From: an uncultured Alistipes sp.
Lineage (GTDB): Bacteria > Bacteroidota > Bacteroidia > Bacteroidales > Rikenellaceae
Assembly (NCBI RefSeq): GCF_910580175.1
Contig: NZ_CAJTXD010000006.1
Coordinates: 62,001 to 126,000, forward strand
Length of the DNA: 64,000 bases
Direction: 5' to 3'
Shown: piece by piece, positions 18,056 to 32,326 of the stretch
Position numbering within the stretch: position 1 is the first letter of the stretch
How the letters are laid out: each line of letters opens with the position of its first letter
Program-made: the position numbers and the translations under genes
The notes under the pieces: generated by a model
Databases searched by the model: none
The model's input: the letters and a program-made list of their open reading frames with translations, nothing else
What the model was told of the DNA's origin: nothing

Positions 18056-19531
18056 CTATTCCAACTCCCAGTCGCTGCCGTCCTTGCGATCCTTGACGCG
18101 GATGCCGGCCGCAGCCAGCCCATCGCGGATGCGGTCGGAAGCGGCCCAGTCCTTGGCGGCGCGGGCCTGCAAACGCTCGGCGAGCAACATTTCGACCAGC
18201 GGGGTCACATAGTCGCGCCCCGAAGCCGCGCCGGCCGCCTTCTCGTCTTTCAGACCCAAGATGTCGAACGCATAGCGGCGAACGGTGGCCGCCAGCGTCC
18301 CCAGATCGGCCGCCGTGATGGTCTGCGTACCGTCGAGAAGCTGGTTGATCGTGCGCACCCAGTCGAAAAGCGCCGAAATGACCATGGGCGAATTCAAATC
18401 GTCGTCCATAGCCGCACGGCAGCGCTTCTCCAGCTCCGACGGATCGACCGTCGAAGAGTCGGCGGGCTTGATCTTGCCGAGCGTCTCGATGCCCTTCATC
18501 AGGCGGTCGAGGCCCTTCTCGGCGGCCTGCAACGCCTCGTTGGAGAAATCGAGCGTCGAACGATAATGGGCCTGCAAGACGAAGAAACGGATCGTCATGG
18601 GCGAATAGGCCTGCGCCAGCAACTTGTGGCTGCCCGTGAACAACTCCTCCAAGGTAATGAAATTGCCCAGCGACTTGCCCATCTTCTGGCCGTTGATCGT
18701 AATCATGTTGTTGTGCACCCAATAACGTGCCGAATCGTGGCCGAGAGCCGCGGTCGACTGGGCGATCTCGCACTCGTGGTGGGGGAACATCAAGTCCATG
18801 CCGCCGCCGTGGATGTCGAAACGCTCGCCCAGGTAACGCGTCGACATGGCCGAACACTCCATGTGCCAGCCGGGGAATCCGTCGCTCCAGGGCGAGGGCC
18901 AACGCATGATATGCTCGGGCGATGCCTTTTTCCACAACGCGAAGTCGTAGGAATGGCGCTTATCGCTCTGGCCGTCCAGCTCGCGCGTGTTGGACACGAT
19001 GTCGTCGAGGTTACGGCCCGAAAGGCGGCCGTAGTTATGCTTGGCATTGTATTTCTCGACGTCGAAATAGACCGAGCCGTTCGACACGTAGGCGAAACCC
19101 TCGTCGAGAATGCGCTGCACGAAAGCGATCTGCTCGATGATGTGGCCCGAGGCATGGGGTTCGATGGAAGGGCTTTCGACGTTGAGCGCCTCCATGGCCC
19201 GGTGGTAACGCTCGGTATAGTAGTGCGCCACCTCCATAGGCTCCAGTTCTTCGAGCCGCGCTTTCTTGGCAATCTTGTCCTCGCCCTCGTCGGCGTCGTG
19301 CTCCAGATGGCCGACATCGGTAATGTTGCGCACGTAACGCACTTTGTAACCCGCCGCCTTCAGGTAGCGGAACAGCAGGTCGAACGTCACGGCCGGGCGC
19401 GCATGGCCCAGGTGGGGATCGCCGTAGACCGTCGGACCGCAAACATACATGCCGGCGCGGCCGGGAACCAGGGGTTCGAACTCCTCCTTGCGGCGGGTAA
19501 GCGTATTATACAGCGTGAGTTTCGATTCCAT
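18056..19531 (-). CDS. cysS: Cysteinyl-tRNA synthetase
   Basis: The 491-residue protein is a class I synthetase with the HIGH-type motif PHLGHARP near residue 40 and the KMSKS-type motif KMGKSLGNF near residue 290. MYVCGPTVYGDP carries one zinc ligand, and GWHMECSAMS and FPHHECEIAQS carry the others. It charges tRNA-Cys in the cytosol. The ATG at 19531 (MESKLTLYN) is preferred over a TTG two codons upstream. The upstream region shared with the divergent DUF2723 gene carries promoter boxes for both. Confidence 0.97.
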   Translation of the reverse strand: MESKLTLYNTLTRRKEEFEPLVPGRAGMYVCGPTVYGDPHLGHARPAVTFDLLFRYLKAAGYKVRYVRNITDVGHLEHDADEGEDKIAKKARLEELEPMEVAHYYTERYHRAMEALNVESPSIEPHASGHIIEQIAFVQRILDEGFAYVSNGSVYFDVEKYNAKHNYGRLSGRNLDDIVSNTRELDGQSDKRHSYDFALWKKASPEHIMRWPSPWSDGFPGWHMECSAMSTRYLGERFDIHGGGMDLMFPHHECEIAQSTAALGHDSARYWVHNNMITINGQKMGKSLGNFITLEELFTGSHKLLAQAYSPMTIRFFVLQAHYRSTLDFSNEALQAAEKGLDRLMKGIETLGKIKPADSSTVDPSELEKRCRAAMDDDLNSPMVISALFDWVRTINQLLDGTQTITAADLGTLAATVRRYAFDILGLKDEKAAGAASGRDYVTPLVEMLLAERLQARAAKDWAASDRIRDGLAAAGIRVKDRKDGSDWELE

Positions 19532-19547
19532 AACCAAAAAATTTTTA

Positions 19548-19555
19548 CAAAATTA
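19548..19555 (-). promoter_or_regulatory. Promoter -7 box of the cysS operon
   Basis: TAATTTTG on the minus strand fits TAnnTTTG and lies 16 bases upstream of the cysS ATG. The surrounding sequence is AT-rich. The -33 element is weak. Confidence 0.6.
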
Positions 19556-19651
19556 GCAATTATTGTAATAACCGGGATAAAAAATCCGAATCTTTTCTTG
19601 CTTCGATCCGAACAGATCGGATGCAAGACGCAACCCAGCACGCAATAGCCC

Positions 19652-19681
19652 TTGCAATTCAACGTTAAATGATTACTTTTG
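19652..19681 (+). promoter_or_regulatory. Promoter of the DUF2723 gene
   Basis: A -33 TTG at 19652-19654 is followed after 19 bases by the -7 box TACTTTTG (19674-19681). The resulting leader of roughly 100 bases contains a GC-rich hairpin (GGCGGG ggcct GCCCGCC) before the ATG at 19785. Confidence 0.7.
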
Positions 19682-19784
19682 CAAATCGGAATCCGAACAA
19701 CGATCCGCCCCTTTGCAGAAAACGGCGGGGGCCTGCCCGCCGAAAGACGGGAACGGTCTATACGAAACAGAATAATAAATAGGT

Positions 19785-22700
19785 ATGACTTTTTTCAAAC
19801 GCTGGAACAACATCGTCGGCTGGGCCGTATTCGCCGTGGCGGCGACGGTCTATCTGCTTACGATGGAACCCGTATCGAGCCTCTGGGATTGCTCGGAGTT
19901 CATCGCCACGAGCTACAAACTCGAAGTGGGCCACCCGCCCGGAGCGCCGCTCTTCATGATGCTGGCACGCCTGGCCACGCTCTTCGCCTTCGGCAATCCG
20001 GAGTATGTCGGCATGGCCGTCAATGCCATGAACTCCCTGGCCAGCGCGTTCTGCATCCTCTTCCTTTTCTGGACGATTACCCACCTGGCCCGCCGCTTGG
20101 TCACGCGCAACGGTCATGAGCTGACGACGGCCGACACCTGGGCCGTGCTGGGCGCCGGAGCCGTCGGAGCGCTGGCCTACACTTTTACCGACACCTTCTG
20201 GTTCTCGGCCATCGAGGGCGAGGTCTACGCCCTCTCGTCGATGTTTACCGCCCTGGTAGTGTGGCTCATGCTCAAGTGGGAGGAGCAGGCCGACCAGCCC
20301 CATGCCTCGCGCTGGATCGTGCTGATCGCCTACCTGATGGGCCTTTCGATCGGCGTGCACATCCTCAACCTGCTGACCATCCCTGCGCTGGTCTTCATCT
20401 ACTATTTCCGCACCACGCAGACCGTCACGTGGCGCGGCCTGGTCTACGCGACGCTGATCGCCGGTGCCATCCTGCTGGTCATCAACGGCATCATCATCCC
20501 CTACACGGTCTACGTGGGCGCGATGTTCGACCTTTTCTTCGTCAACACGCTGGGGCTGCCGGTCAACTCGGGCATGGTGCTTTTCGCCCTGGCCCTCATC
20601 GCAGGAGCGGGCTGGGCTTCGTGGGAGACCCACAAGCGCGGCAAGGCGGTGTGGAACATCGTCCTGCTCTCGATTACGATGATTCTGGTCGGATTCTCGT
20701 CCTACGCCTCGGTAACGATCCGCGCCGCAGCCAATCCGCCGATGAACTCCAACAAACCCGACAATCCCCACGCGCTGCTCTCGGTGCTCAACCGCGACCA
20801 GTACGGCGCCCGGCCCCTGCTCTACGGCGCCTACTACTCGGCACCGCCCCAGAACTACAAGGAAAAGCACTTCTACTATCTGGACGAAGACGGCAAGTAC
20901 AAACCGGCCAGCGTCATCACGGGCTACACCCACGCACCGGAATTCATGCACCTCTTTCCCCGCATGTGGGACTACCGCAAGGACGAAAAGGAATACAAGC
21001 AATGGGCTGCCTACCGCACCAAGATCGAGACCCTGCGCGACGAGAAGGGCGAAATCATGCGCGACGAACAGGGACGCCCCATACGGGGCGAAGTCCTCGA
21101 TTTCGGACGGCGACGCACCTACGACGACGGCTACGAGATGCGCACCGTGGTGGAACCCACGTTCCTGGAGAACCTGAACTATTTCTTCAACTATCAGCTC
21201 TCCTATATGTACTGGCGCTACTTCCTGTGGAACTTCGTCGGGCGCCAGAGCGACATCCAGCCCACCTCGACGACCATTACCGACGGCAACTGGCTCTCGG
21301 GCATCCGGTGGATCGACGAGAAGTTCCTCGGCCCGCAGGACGGGCTGCCGCACGAAATCGCTGAAAACCGCGGACGCAACACCTACTATTTCCTGCCCTT
21401 CCTGCTGGGACTCGCAGGCCTGCTCTACCAGCTCAACCGCGACCAGCGCAACTTCTCGGTCGTCATGTGGCTTTTCATCATGACGGGCATCGCGCTGGTG
21501 GTCTACTTCAACTCGTCGCCCTCCGAGCCGCGCGAACGCGACTACGTATACGCGGGGTCGTTCTATGCGTTCTGCATCTGGATCGGGATGGGCGTGCTGG
21601 CGCTGCGCGACCTGATCGCCCGGCTCGCCCGACGCGACAACAGGGCGGTAGCCGCGGCAGCCACCGTGATCTGCCTGGGCGTGCCGACGATCCTGGCGGC
21701 AGAAAACTGGGACGACCACGACCGCTCGGGCCGCTACATGGCCCGCGATATCGGATGGAACTACCTCATGTCGACGCTGCCGAACTCGATCATCCTGAAC
21801 TACGGCGACAACGACACCTTCCCGCTGTGGAACAACCAGGAGGTCTACGGCGTACGTCCCGACGTGCGGATCATGAACACCTCCTACCTGGGCGGCGAAT
21901 GGTACATCGACGAAATGAAGACCAAGGCCAACGACGCCGCGGGCGTGCCTTTCTCGCTGCCCAAGCGCAAGTACACCTACACCAACGACTGGATACCGGT
22001 AAACAACCGCATCGATCGTCCGGTGGAGATCGGCCAAGTGATCGACTTCGTGCGCAGCGACGACCCCCGCACGAAACTGACCCTCGAAGACGGCACCCAG
22101 ACCGACTACATCCCCACCAAGCGCATTGCCCTGCCTGTAAACAAGGAGAACGCCATCGCCTCGGGCATCGTGGCCGAGAAAGACCGCGATCTGATGGTCG
22201 ACACCGTATACATCAACCTGCGCAAGAATGCCTTGGACAAGAGTCAGCTGATGATTCTGGACATGCTGGCCAACTTCGACTGGAAGCGCCCGATCTACAT
22301 GACGCAGGTCTACATCCTCCAGGACTTCGGGCTGCTCGACTACCTTCAGTTCGACGGCTACGCCTACCGCTTCGTGCCGATCCTTACCCCCATGCAGAGC
22401 GCCTGGGAGATCGGACGCATCGATCCCGACCGTGCAGTGCCGCTGCTCAAGGAGACGTTCCGCTACGGCAACCTGGCCGATCCGAAGGTCTACGTCGACT
22501 ACTTCCTGCAATACAACCTTGCCGCCGCGCACACCCGCGACTCGTTCGCCCGCGTAGCCAAGGAACTGCTGCGGCAGAACCGGGCCGACGAAGCCGTCGA
22601 ACTGCTCGACCTGGGACTCGAACGCCTGCCGACGTCGCAGATCCGCTTCTCCGACACCAACACCTATCCGTTCCTTGAGGCATACTATGCCGCCGGGGCG

Positions 22701-23000
22701 ATGGGCGCGGAAGGGGCCGACGAAAAAGGCGACGCCCTGCTGCTGGAATATGCCCGCACGCTGATCGAATACATCGACTACTACCTGCGCTTCGAGGACA
22801 TTCAGGGCGACATGGTATCGGGCATCATCGACGACAAGCTCGACGAACTGGGCGACCTCTACTATCTGGCCTCCTATGCCCAGCGCCGCGACGTGCTGGC
22901 CGAGCTGAACGCCTACTACCGCAGCCTGGGCGTAGCGGAGGAGAATCTGATCGACGCGGGCGACAAACCGCACGCAGACGACAGCGCCCGAATCGGATAA
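19785..23000 (+). CDS. DUF2723 family membrane protein, putative GT-C type glycosyltransferase
   Basis: The 1071-residue protein has an N-terminal membrane domain with about 11-13 helices (residues 1-620) and a large soluble C-terminal part. The start matches DUF2723: FLTMEP-like YLLTMEPVSSLWDCSEFIAT, then GHPPGAPLFMMLARL and FWFSAIEGEVYALSS. The Asp-Cys-Ser-Glu in the first loop resembles the acidic catalytic loop of GT-C enzymes such as protein O-mannosyltransferases (family knowledge). The soluble part has YGDNDTFPLWNNQEVYGVRPD and ends in helical repeat-like segments. It likely uses a lipid-linked sugar at the periplasmic face; the acceptor is unknown. It is a single-gene unit. Confidence 0.85.
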   Translation: MTFFKRWNNIVGWAVFAVAATVYLLTMEPVSSLWDCSEFIATSYKLEVGHPPGAPLFMMLARLATLFAFGNPEYVGMAVNAMNSLASAFCILFLFWTITHLARRLVTRNGHELTTADTWAVLGAGAVGALAYTFTDTFWFSAIEGEVYALSSMFTALVVWLMLKWEEQADQPHASRWIVLIAYLMGLSIGVHILNLLTIPALVFIYYFRTTQTVTWRGLVYATLIAGAILLVINGIIIPYTVYVGAMFDLFFVNTLGLPVNSGMVLFALALIAGAGWASWETHKRGKAVWNIVLLSITMILVGFSSYASVTIRAAANPPMNSNKPDNPHALLSVLNRDQYGARPLLYGAYYSAPPQNYKEKHFYYLDEDGKYKPASVITGYTHAPEFMHLFPRMWDYRKDEKEYKQWAAYRTKIETLRDEKGEIMRDEQGRPIRGEVLDFGRRRTYDDGYEMRTVVEPTFLENLNYFFNYQLSYMYWRYFLWNFVGRQSDIQPTSTTITDGNWLSGIRWIDEKFLGPQDGLPHEIAENRGRNTYYFLPFLLGLAGLLYQLNRDQRNFSVVMWLFIMTGIALVVYFNSSPSEPRERDYVYAGSFYAFCIWIGMGVLALRDLIARLARRDNRAVAAAATVICLGVPTILAAENWDDHDRSGRYMARDIGWNYLMSTLPNSIILNYGDNDTFPLWNNQEVYGVRPDVRIMNTSYLGGEWYIDEMKTKANDAAGVPFSLPKRKYTYTNDWIPVNNRIDRPVEIGQVIDFVRSDDPRTKLTLEDGTQTDYIPTKRIALPVNKENAIASGIVAEKDRDLMVDTVYINLRKNALDKSQLMILDMLANFDWKRPIYMTQVYILQDFGLLDYLQFDGYAYRFVPILTPMQSAWEIGRIDPDRAVPLLKETFRYGNLADPKVYVDYFLQYNLAAAHTRDSFARVAKELLRQNRADEAVELLDLGLERLPTSQIRFSDTNTYPFLEAYYAAGAMGAEGADEKGDALLLEYARTLIEYIDYYLRFEDIQGDMVSGIIDDKLDELGDLYYLASYAQRRDVLAELNAYYRSLGVAEENLIDAGDKPHADDSARIG

Positions 23001-23050
23001 AATCGGGCCACGACGCAAAAGGGTGCAAGCCAGCGCCCTGAAAACAACGA

Positions 23051-23086
23051 TTCGCCCCTGCTGCAAATGCTTGCAGCAGGGGCGAA
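23051..23086. terminator. Bidirectional intrinsic terminator
   Basis: A perfect 16-bp stem (TTCGCCCCTGCTGCAA and its complement) encloses the 4-base loop ATGC. It sits between the convergent DUF2723 gene (ends 23000) and the RNase R gene (ends 23209). T-rich sequence (TCGTTGTTTT) follows in the minus direction. Confidence 0.85.
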
Positions 23087-23208
23087 CAATTAATTATGGG
23101 CCGAACGATTATGAGGAGGGTAAAATGCCCCTCTGCGGCCTGCGACCCGGAACAACGTCAGCAGGGCACACGACCGCCCCCTTTCATCATCGCATCCGAA
23201 TCTCCTAT

Positions 23209-25559
23209 TCATCGTTTGCGGGAAGCCCGGGAGACCTTGGCTCTTTTGTTCCCCCGAGGTTCTGAGGATACTTTGGCACCTTTGGCGCTCTTGCCGCGCG
23301 AGGAACCGCCCGACTTCCGGCTGCCCGCACGACCGGAGCCGGCACCCTTGGGGTAATCGGATTTCGAACTCTTCCCCGATTTCGCGGCCCTCCCCGATCG
23401 TGCGACACCATCCAGCAGGAGTTCGAAATCCAGCTGCCGCTTTTGCAAGTCGGCCCGTTTCACGCGTATGCGCACCGGATCGCCCAGCGTCATGCGACGG
23501 CCTGTCATGCGGCCGACGACCTCGTAGCGCTGTTCGTCGAAATCGAAATAATCGCCCTCCACGTCGCGCAGGAACGCCATGCCCTCGATGTGCGTCTCGT
23601 CCAGCTCGACATAGACGCCCCACTCGGTCAGCCCCGAGATATGGCCCTCGAACTCCTCGCCGAGGCGCTCCTTCATGAACTCCACCATCTTGTATTTGAT
23701 CGAAGCCCGTTCGGCCTCGGCCGCGATTACCTCGCGCTCCGAAGAACGAGCGCACAACTCCTCGACCGTCTGCTTGTCGGCCGACTTGCCACCCGCCAGA
23801 TAGCGGGCCAGAAGCCGGTGCACCATCATGTCGGGATAACGGCGGATGGGCGACGTGAAGTGTGTATAATAGGGAAACGCCAACCCATAGTGGCCGATGT
23901 TGTCGGTCGTGTAGAACGCCTTGGCCATGGAGCGCACGGCCATCGTCGTCACGGCATTCTCCTCGCTCGCACCCTTTACCTTGGTAAAGAGTTTGTTCAT
24001 CTCGCGGGCCACGGCACGGCCTTTCGAAGCCTTGAACACCAGTCCGAAGCGCAAGATGAACTGCCGGAAACGATCCAACTTCTCCTCGCTGGGGGCATCG
24101 TGGACGCGGTAGACCATCGTGCGCGGCACCTTGCGGCCGTTGTCGGCGATGCGGCTGCTGCAAAACTCCGCCACGCGGCGGTTGGCCAGCAACATGAACT
24201 CCTCGATCATCCGGTTCGAATCGGTCTGTTCCTTGAAGTAGACCCCCACGGGCCGCCCCTCCTCGTCGAGCCGGAACTTGACCTCTTCGCGATCGAAAGC
24301 GATGGCGCCGTTCTTGAAACGCTGGCGCCGCAGCTCCTGCGCCAGCCGGTTGAGCGTCGAGACCTCCTCGGCGAAGTCGCCGCGGCCCGTCTCGATGATC
24401 TCCTGCGCCTCGGCGTAGGTAAAGCGGCGGTCGGAATGGATCACCGTGCGGCCGAACCACTCGTCGAGAATATCCAGATTCTCGTTGAGCGTGAAGACCG
24501 CCGAAAAACAAAGGCTGTCCTCATCGGGGCGCAGCGAACACAGCTCGTTGGACAAGCGCTCGGGCAGCATCGGCACGGTGCGGTCGACCAGATAGACCGA
24601 CGTGCCGCGCACGACGGCCTCCTCGTCGATGATCGAATGGGGATGCACGTAATGGGTCACGTCGGCGATATGCACGCCCACCTCCCACACGCCGTCGCGG
24701 ATGCGGCGCACCGAGAGGGCATCGTCGAAATCCTTGGCATCGGCCGGATCGACCGTGAAGGTCGTCGTCGACCGGAAGTCGCGCCGCGCGGCGATCTCCT
24801 GCGCCGATATACGTCCGTCGATGGCCTGGGCGGCCTGCTCGACTTGGGGTTCGAAGCGGTAAGGGAGTTCGTATTCCGAAAGGATGGCGTGCATCTCGGT
24901 GTCGTTGCGTCCGGCCATGCCCAGTACCTCGACCAGCTCGCCGACGGGGCTTTTGCTGCCGGGCTGCCAGTCGGCGATGCGCACCACGACCTTCTCGCCG
25001 TCGTGCACCTGGGGATAGGTGCGCTTCGACAGATAGATGTCCATCGGCATGCGCCGCGAGTCGACCCGCACGAAAATCTGGTGCGCCCCCACTTCGGCCA
25101 CGCCGACGTAGGGCCTGCGGCTCCGCTCGACAATGCGCGTGATCTCGCCCTCCAGCTTGCCGCCGGAACCGCGGTGCATGACTACCGCCTCCACGCGGTC
25201 GCCGTCGAGCGCCGTCGAGGCGTTGCGCGGATTGACGAAAATGTCGCTCTCCAGCCCTTCGACCCGCACATAGACCGATCCGCCGGAGGTCATCTCGGCC
25301 ACACCCTCGTACTGGGGCAGGTGCATGCGCGTGAGACGGTATTTCTCGCGGGCGCACTCCTCGACGATCCCCTTGTCGTAGAGCCGTCCGAGAATCTCCA
25401 GCGTCTCGCGGCGCCCTTCCTTGGAGGCACCGCCCGAAGCCGAAGCCAGATGCTTGAGCGAAAACTTATTGTTGGGAAACTCCCGGAGCAGATCGAGGAT
25501 CATCGACGCCCGGTCGTTGTGTTTGGTTCCTTTGGCGGAACGCTGTTTCTTTGTCTGTT

Positions 25560-25563
<4 letters not shown>
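23209..25563 (-). CDS. rnr: Ribonuclease R
   Basis: The 784-residue protein is a 3'-5' exoribonuclease of the RNB family. It has an N-terminal winged-helix domain, two cold-shock domains (about residues 70-230), the RNB catalytic core with the Asp cluster TVDPADAKDFDDALSV near residue 275, and an S1 domain (FEGHISGLTEWGVYVEL) near residue 645. A basic low-complexity tail of about 65 residues, rich in Lys, Arg, Ser and Gly, follows. It degrades structured RNA and takes part in rRNA and tmRNA quality control (family knowledge). Its start overlaps the amidohydrolase stop by 4 bases. Confidence 0.96.
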
Positions 25564-26672
<1,109 letters not shown>

Positions 26673-26774
26673 AACAATAAAAAATTAAAAAATCGGTCGC
26701 AGCCTGCGGGATACGCTCGGAAGCCAGTGCGGAAAGTCCCGCAGCCCTCACGGCCCGGCATGCCGGATATGTCG

Positions 26775-27736
26775 TCAAAACACGGTTTTCGCAATCTCGA
26801 TAATGTTCTCGGCCTTACCCATCGGATAATAGTGCAGCACCGGTACGCCCGCGGCTTTCAGCTCGCGGCTCTGGGCGATGGCCCATTCGGTGCCGATGCG
26901 GCGCACCGCGGCCTTGTCGTCCTGGTGGGCCAGCACCTCGCGCCGCAGCTCCTCGGGAATCCGGCAGCCGAACGTCTCGGGCAGCAAGGTCAGATGCCGC
27001 ACCGTCGACAACGGCTTGATGCCCGGAATGATGGGTACCCCGATCCCGATCTTGCGGCAGCGGGCCACGAAGTCGAAGAAACACGCATTGTCGTAGAACA
27101 ACTGCGTGACGATGTAATCGGCCCCGGCGTCGATCTTCTCCTTGAGATATTGCAGATCGGCGTCGGCCGAAGCGGCATCGCCGTGGGTCTCGGGATAGCC
27201 GGCCACGCCGACCGAGAATTTCGAATGGTGGCACTCCTCGACCTCGCCGTCGACGAATTGGCCGCGGTTCATCGCCGCGATCTGCCGCACCAAACCGGCC
27301 GCATAGGCATGGCCCTGGGGATGGGGCGTGAAACGCTCCTCGCTCTGCGACTTGTCGCCCCGCAGAGCCAGCACGCTGTGCAATCCCAGAAAATCCATGT
27401 CGATCAACGCATCCTCGATGTCGTAGCGCGAAAGCCCGCCGCAGATCAGATGCGGCACGGTCTCGACGCCGTATTTCATGCGGATGGCTGCCGAGATGCC
27501 CACCGTGCCGGGCCGCCGGCGCACCACGTGCCACTCCGGCGAACCGTCGGCGCGCAGCGTCCGCTTGATCCCCTCGCGATGGAACGTGACGTTGACATAG
27601 GCCGGGTCGAACTCCATCAACGGATCGATCGCTGCAAAAATCCCGCCCATGCCGTCGCCCTTGAGCGGCGGAAGCAGCTCGAAAGCGAAGCGGGTCTTCT
27701 TCTGGGCCAGGGCGCTGTGGATGATGTCGGTGGCGT

Positions 27737-27740
<4 letters not shown>
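26775..27740 (-). CDS. metF: 5,10-methylenetetrahydrofolate reductase
   Basis: The 321-residue FAD-dependent TIM-barrel enzyme reduces methylene-THF to methyl-THF, the methyl donor for MetH. Signatures are FELLPPLKGDG near the N-terminus, the folate-site VNVTFHREG, LALRGDKSQSEERF (RGD motif), GADYIVTQLFYDN and VPIIPGIKPLS. The ATG at 27740 overlaps the metH stop by 4 bases (ATGA); an open frame extending far upstream is only a shadow within metH. Direct coupling with metH is consistent with their consecutive reactions. Confidence 0.96.
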
Positions 27741-31351
<3,611 letters not shown>

Positions 31352-31352
31352 C

Positions 31353-32186
31353 TTATTTGCGGATGATTTCGATTTCGAAGAGCTTGCTCCAGTTCTTGCC
31401 CGTCACGAAAATGCGCTTCCCCTCCGCATCGTAGGCTATGCCGTTGAGCACGTCGGTCGTCGGCCGCACCTCCCTGGCGGGCAGGATGCCCGTGAGGTCG
31501 ACCACCCCCTCGACGATCCCCGCAGCGGGGTCGATGATGACGATCTGCTGCGTAGTGTAGACGTTGGCCCATATCTTGCCCTCGATCCACTCCAGTTCGT
31601 TGAGGTAGTTGACCGGCTCGCCCTGGTAAGTTACCGTCACGCGTTTCTCGCGCCGGAAAGTAGCCGGATCGACCGTAAAAATCTTCGCCGTGCCGTCGGA
31701 CATGTAGAGCTTCTGCCCGTCGGTAGTCAGCCCCCAACCCTCGCCAGGATAGCGGAAGTCTTTGATTTTTTTCATCTTGTGCTTCACGTCGTACACGTGA
31801 CACGTGTTCGACAGCCACGTCAGCTGGTAGAGCTTGCCGTCGAGCAGCGCGATGCCCTCGCCGAACTCCGAACGCGGCAGCCGCACGACCGTCTCGCTCC
31901 GTCCGGTCGTCAGGTCGGTCTTCCGCACGACCGACTGGCCGTACTGCCCGGTGCCTTCCCACAACGTGCCGTCGGCATACTGCAAACCCTGCGTATAGGC
32001 ATCGCGGGGATGGTCGTACGCCGCCTTGACGCGATAGGTATATTCCACCGGCTCCACGGCCGCAGCCTGCTGCGCTGCGCCATCGCCCGCACCGCCGTCC
32101 GAAGCGGCGCTGCCGGCAGAACGTCCGCCGCAGGCGACCAGCCACGCGACCGAAAGCATCAATATCATTCTTGTCTTCACGAACAT
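31353..32186 (-). CDS. Glutaminyl-peptide cyclotransferase, lipoprotein
   Basis: The 277-residue product has a lipoprotein signal (MFVKTRMILMLSVAWLVAC). The mature domain is a five-bladed propeller of the plant/bacterial-type glutaminyl cyclase family: DAYTQGLQYADGTLWEGTGQYG, FGEGIALLDGKLYQLTW, EGWGLTTDGQKLYMSDG, LNELEWIEGKIWANV and VLNGIAYDAEGKRIFVTGK. It should form pyroglutamate at the N-termini of exported proteins, on the periplasmic side. The ATG at 32186 follows a -7 box by 16 bases and gives a proper signal peptide; upstream in-frame extension would lie before the promoter. Confidence 0.92.
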   Translation of the reverse strand: MFVKTRMILMLSVAWLVACGGRSAGSAASDGGAGDGAAQQAAAVEPVEYTYRVKAAYDHPRDAYTQGLQYADGTLWEGTGQYGQSVVRKTDLTTGRSETVVRLPRSEFGEGIALLDGKLYQLTWLSNTCHVYDVKHKMKKIKDFRYPGEGWGLTTDGQKLYMSDGTAKIFTVDPATFRREKRVTVTYQGEPVNYLNELEWIEGKIWANVYTTQQIVIIDPAAGIVEGVVDLTGILPAREVRPTTDVLNGIAYDAEGKRIFVTGKNWSKLFEIEIIRK

Positions 32187-32202
32187 ATCTATAAATATTG
32201 TA

Positions 32203-32210
32203 CAAAGGTA
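32203..32210 (-). promoter_or_regulatory. Promoter -7 box of the glutaminyl cyclase-metH-metF unit
   Basis: TACCTTTG on the minus strand, 16 bases upstream of the ATG at 32186, giving a very short leader. It faces away from the trigger factor promoter about 56 bases to the right. Confidence 0.65.
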
Positions 32211-32241
32211 CGAATAATTGCGCAATTTTTCATTTTGAATG

Positions 32242-32273
32242 TTGCATTTTTAATCCGAATATTCGTACCTTTG
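32242..32273 (+). promoter_or_regulatory. Promoter of the trigger factor gene
   Basis: A -33 TTG at 32242-32244 and the -7 box TACCTTTG (32266-32273) are separated by 21 bases. The leader to the ATG at 32327 is about 48 bases and A-rich just before the start codon. Confidence 0.8.
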
Positions 32274-32326
32274 TCGTCCGATTCCGCAATTCGAACGAGA
32301 GAGAAAATAAATAGAACCCATTCATT

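Noticed and set aside
16433..19648. A 1071-codon plus-strand open frame across the MATE and cysS genes
   Set aside because: It is antisense to two well-supported genes and has no recognisable domain; low-complexity His/Arg/Gln content marks it as a shadow.
19758..23066. A 1102-codon open frame on the minus strand opposite the DUF2723 gene
   Set aside because: It lies antisense to a gene with clear membrane and family motifs. Its composition (His, Val, Gln, Arg-rich, no domains) is that of a shadow frame caused by high GC at third positions.
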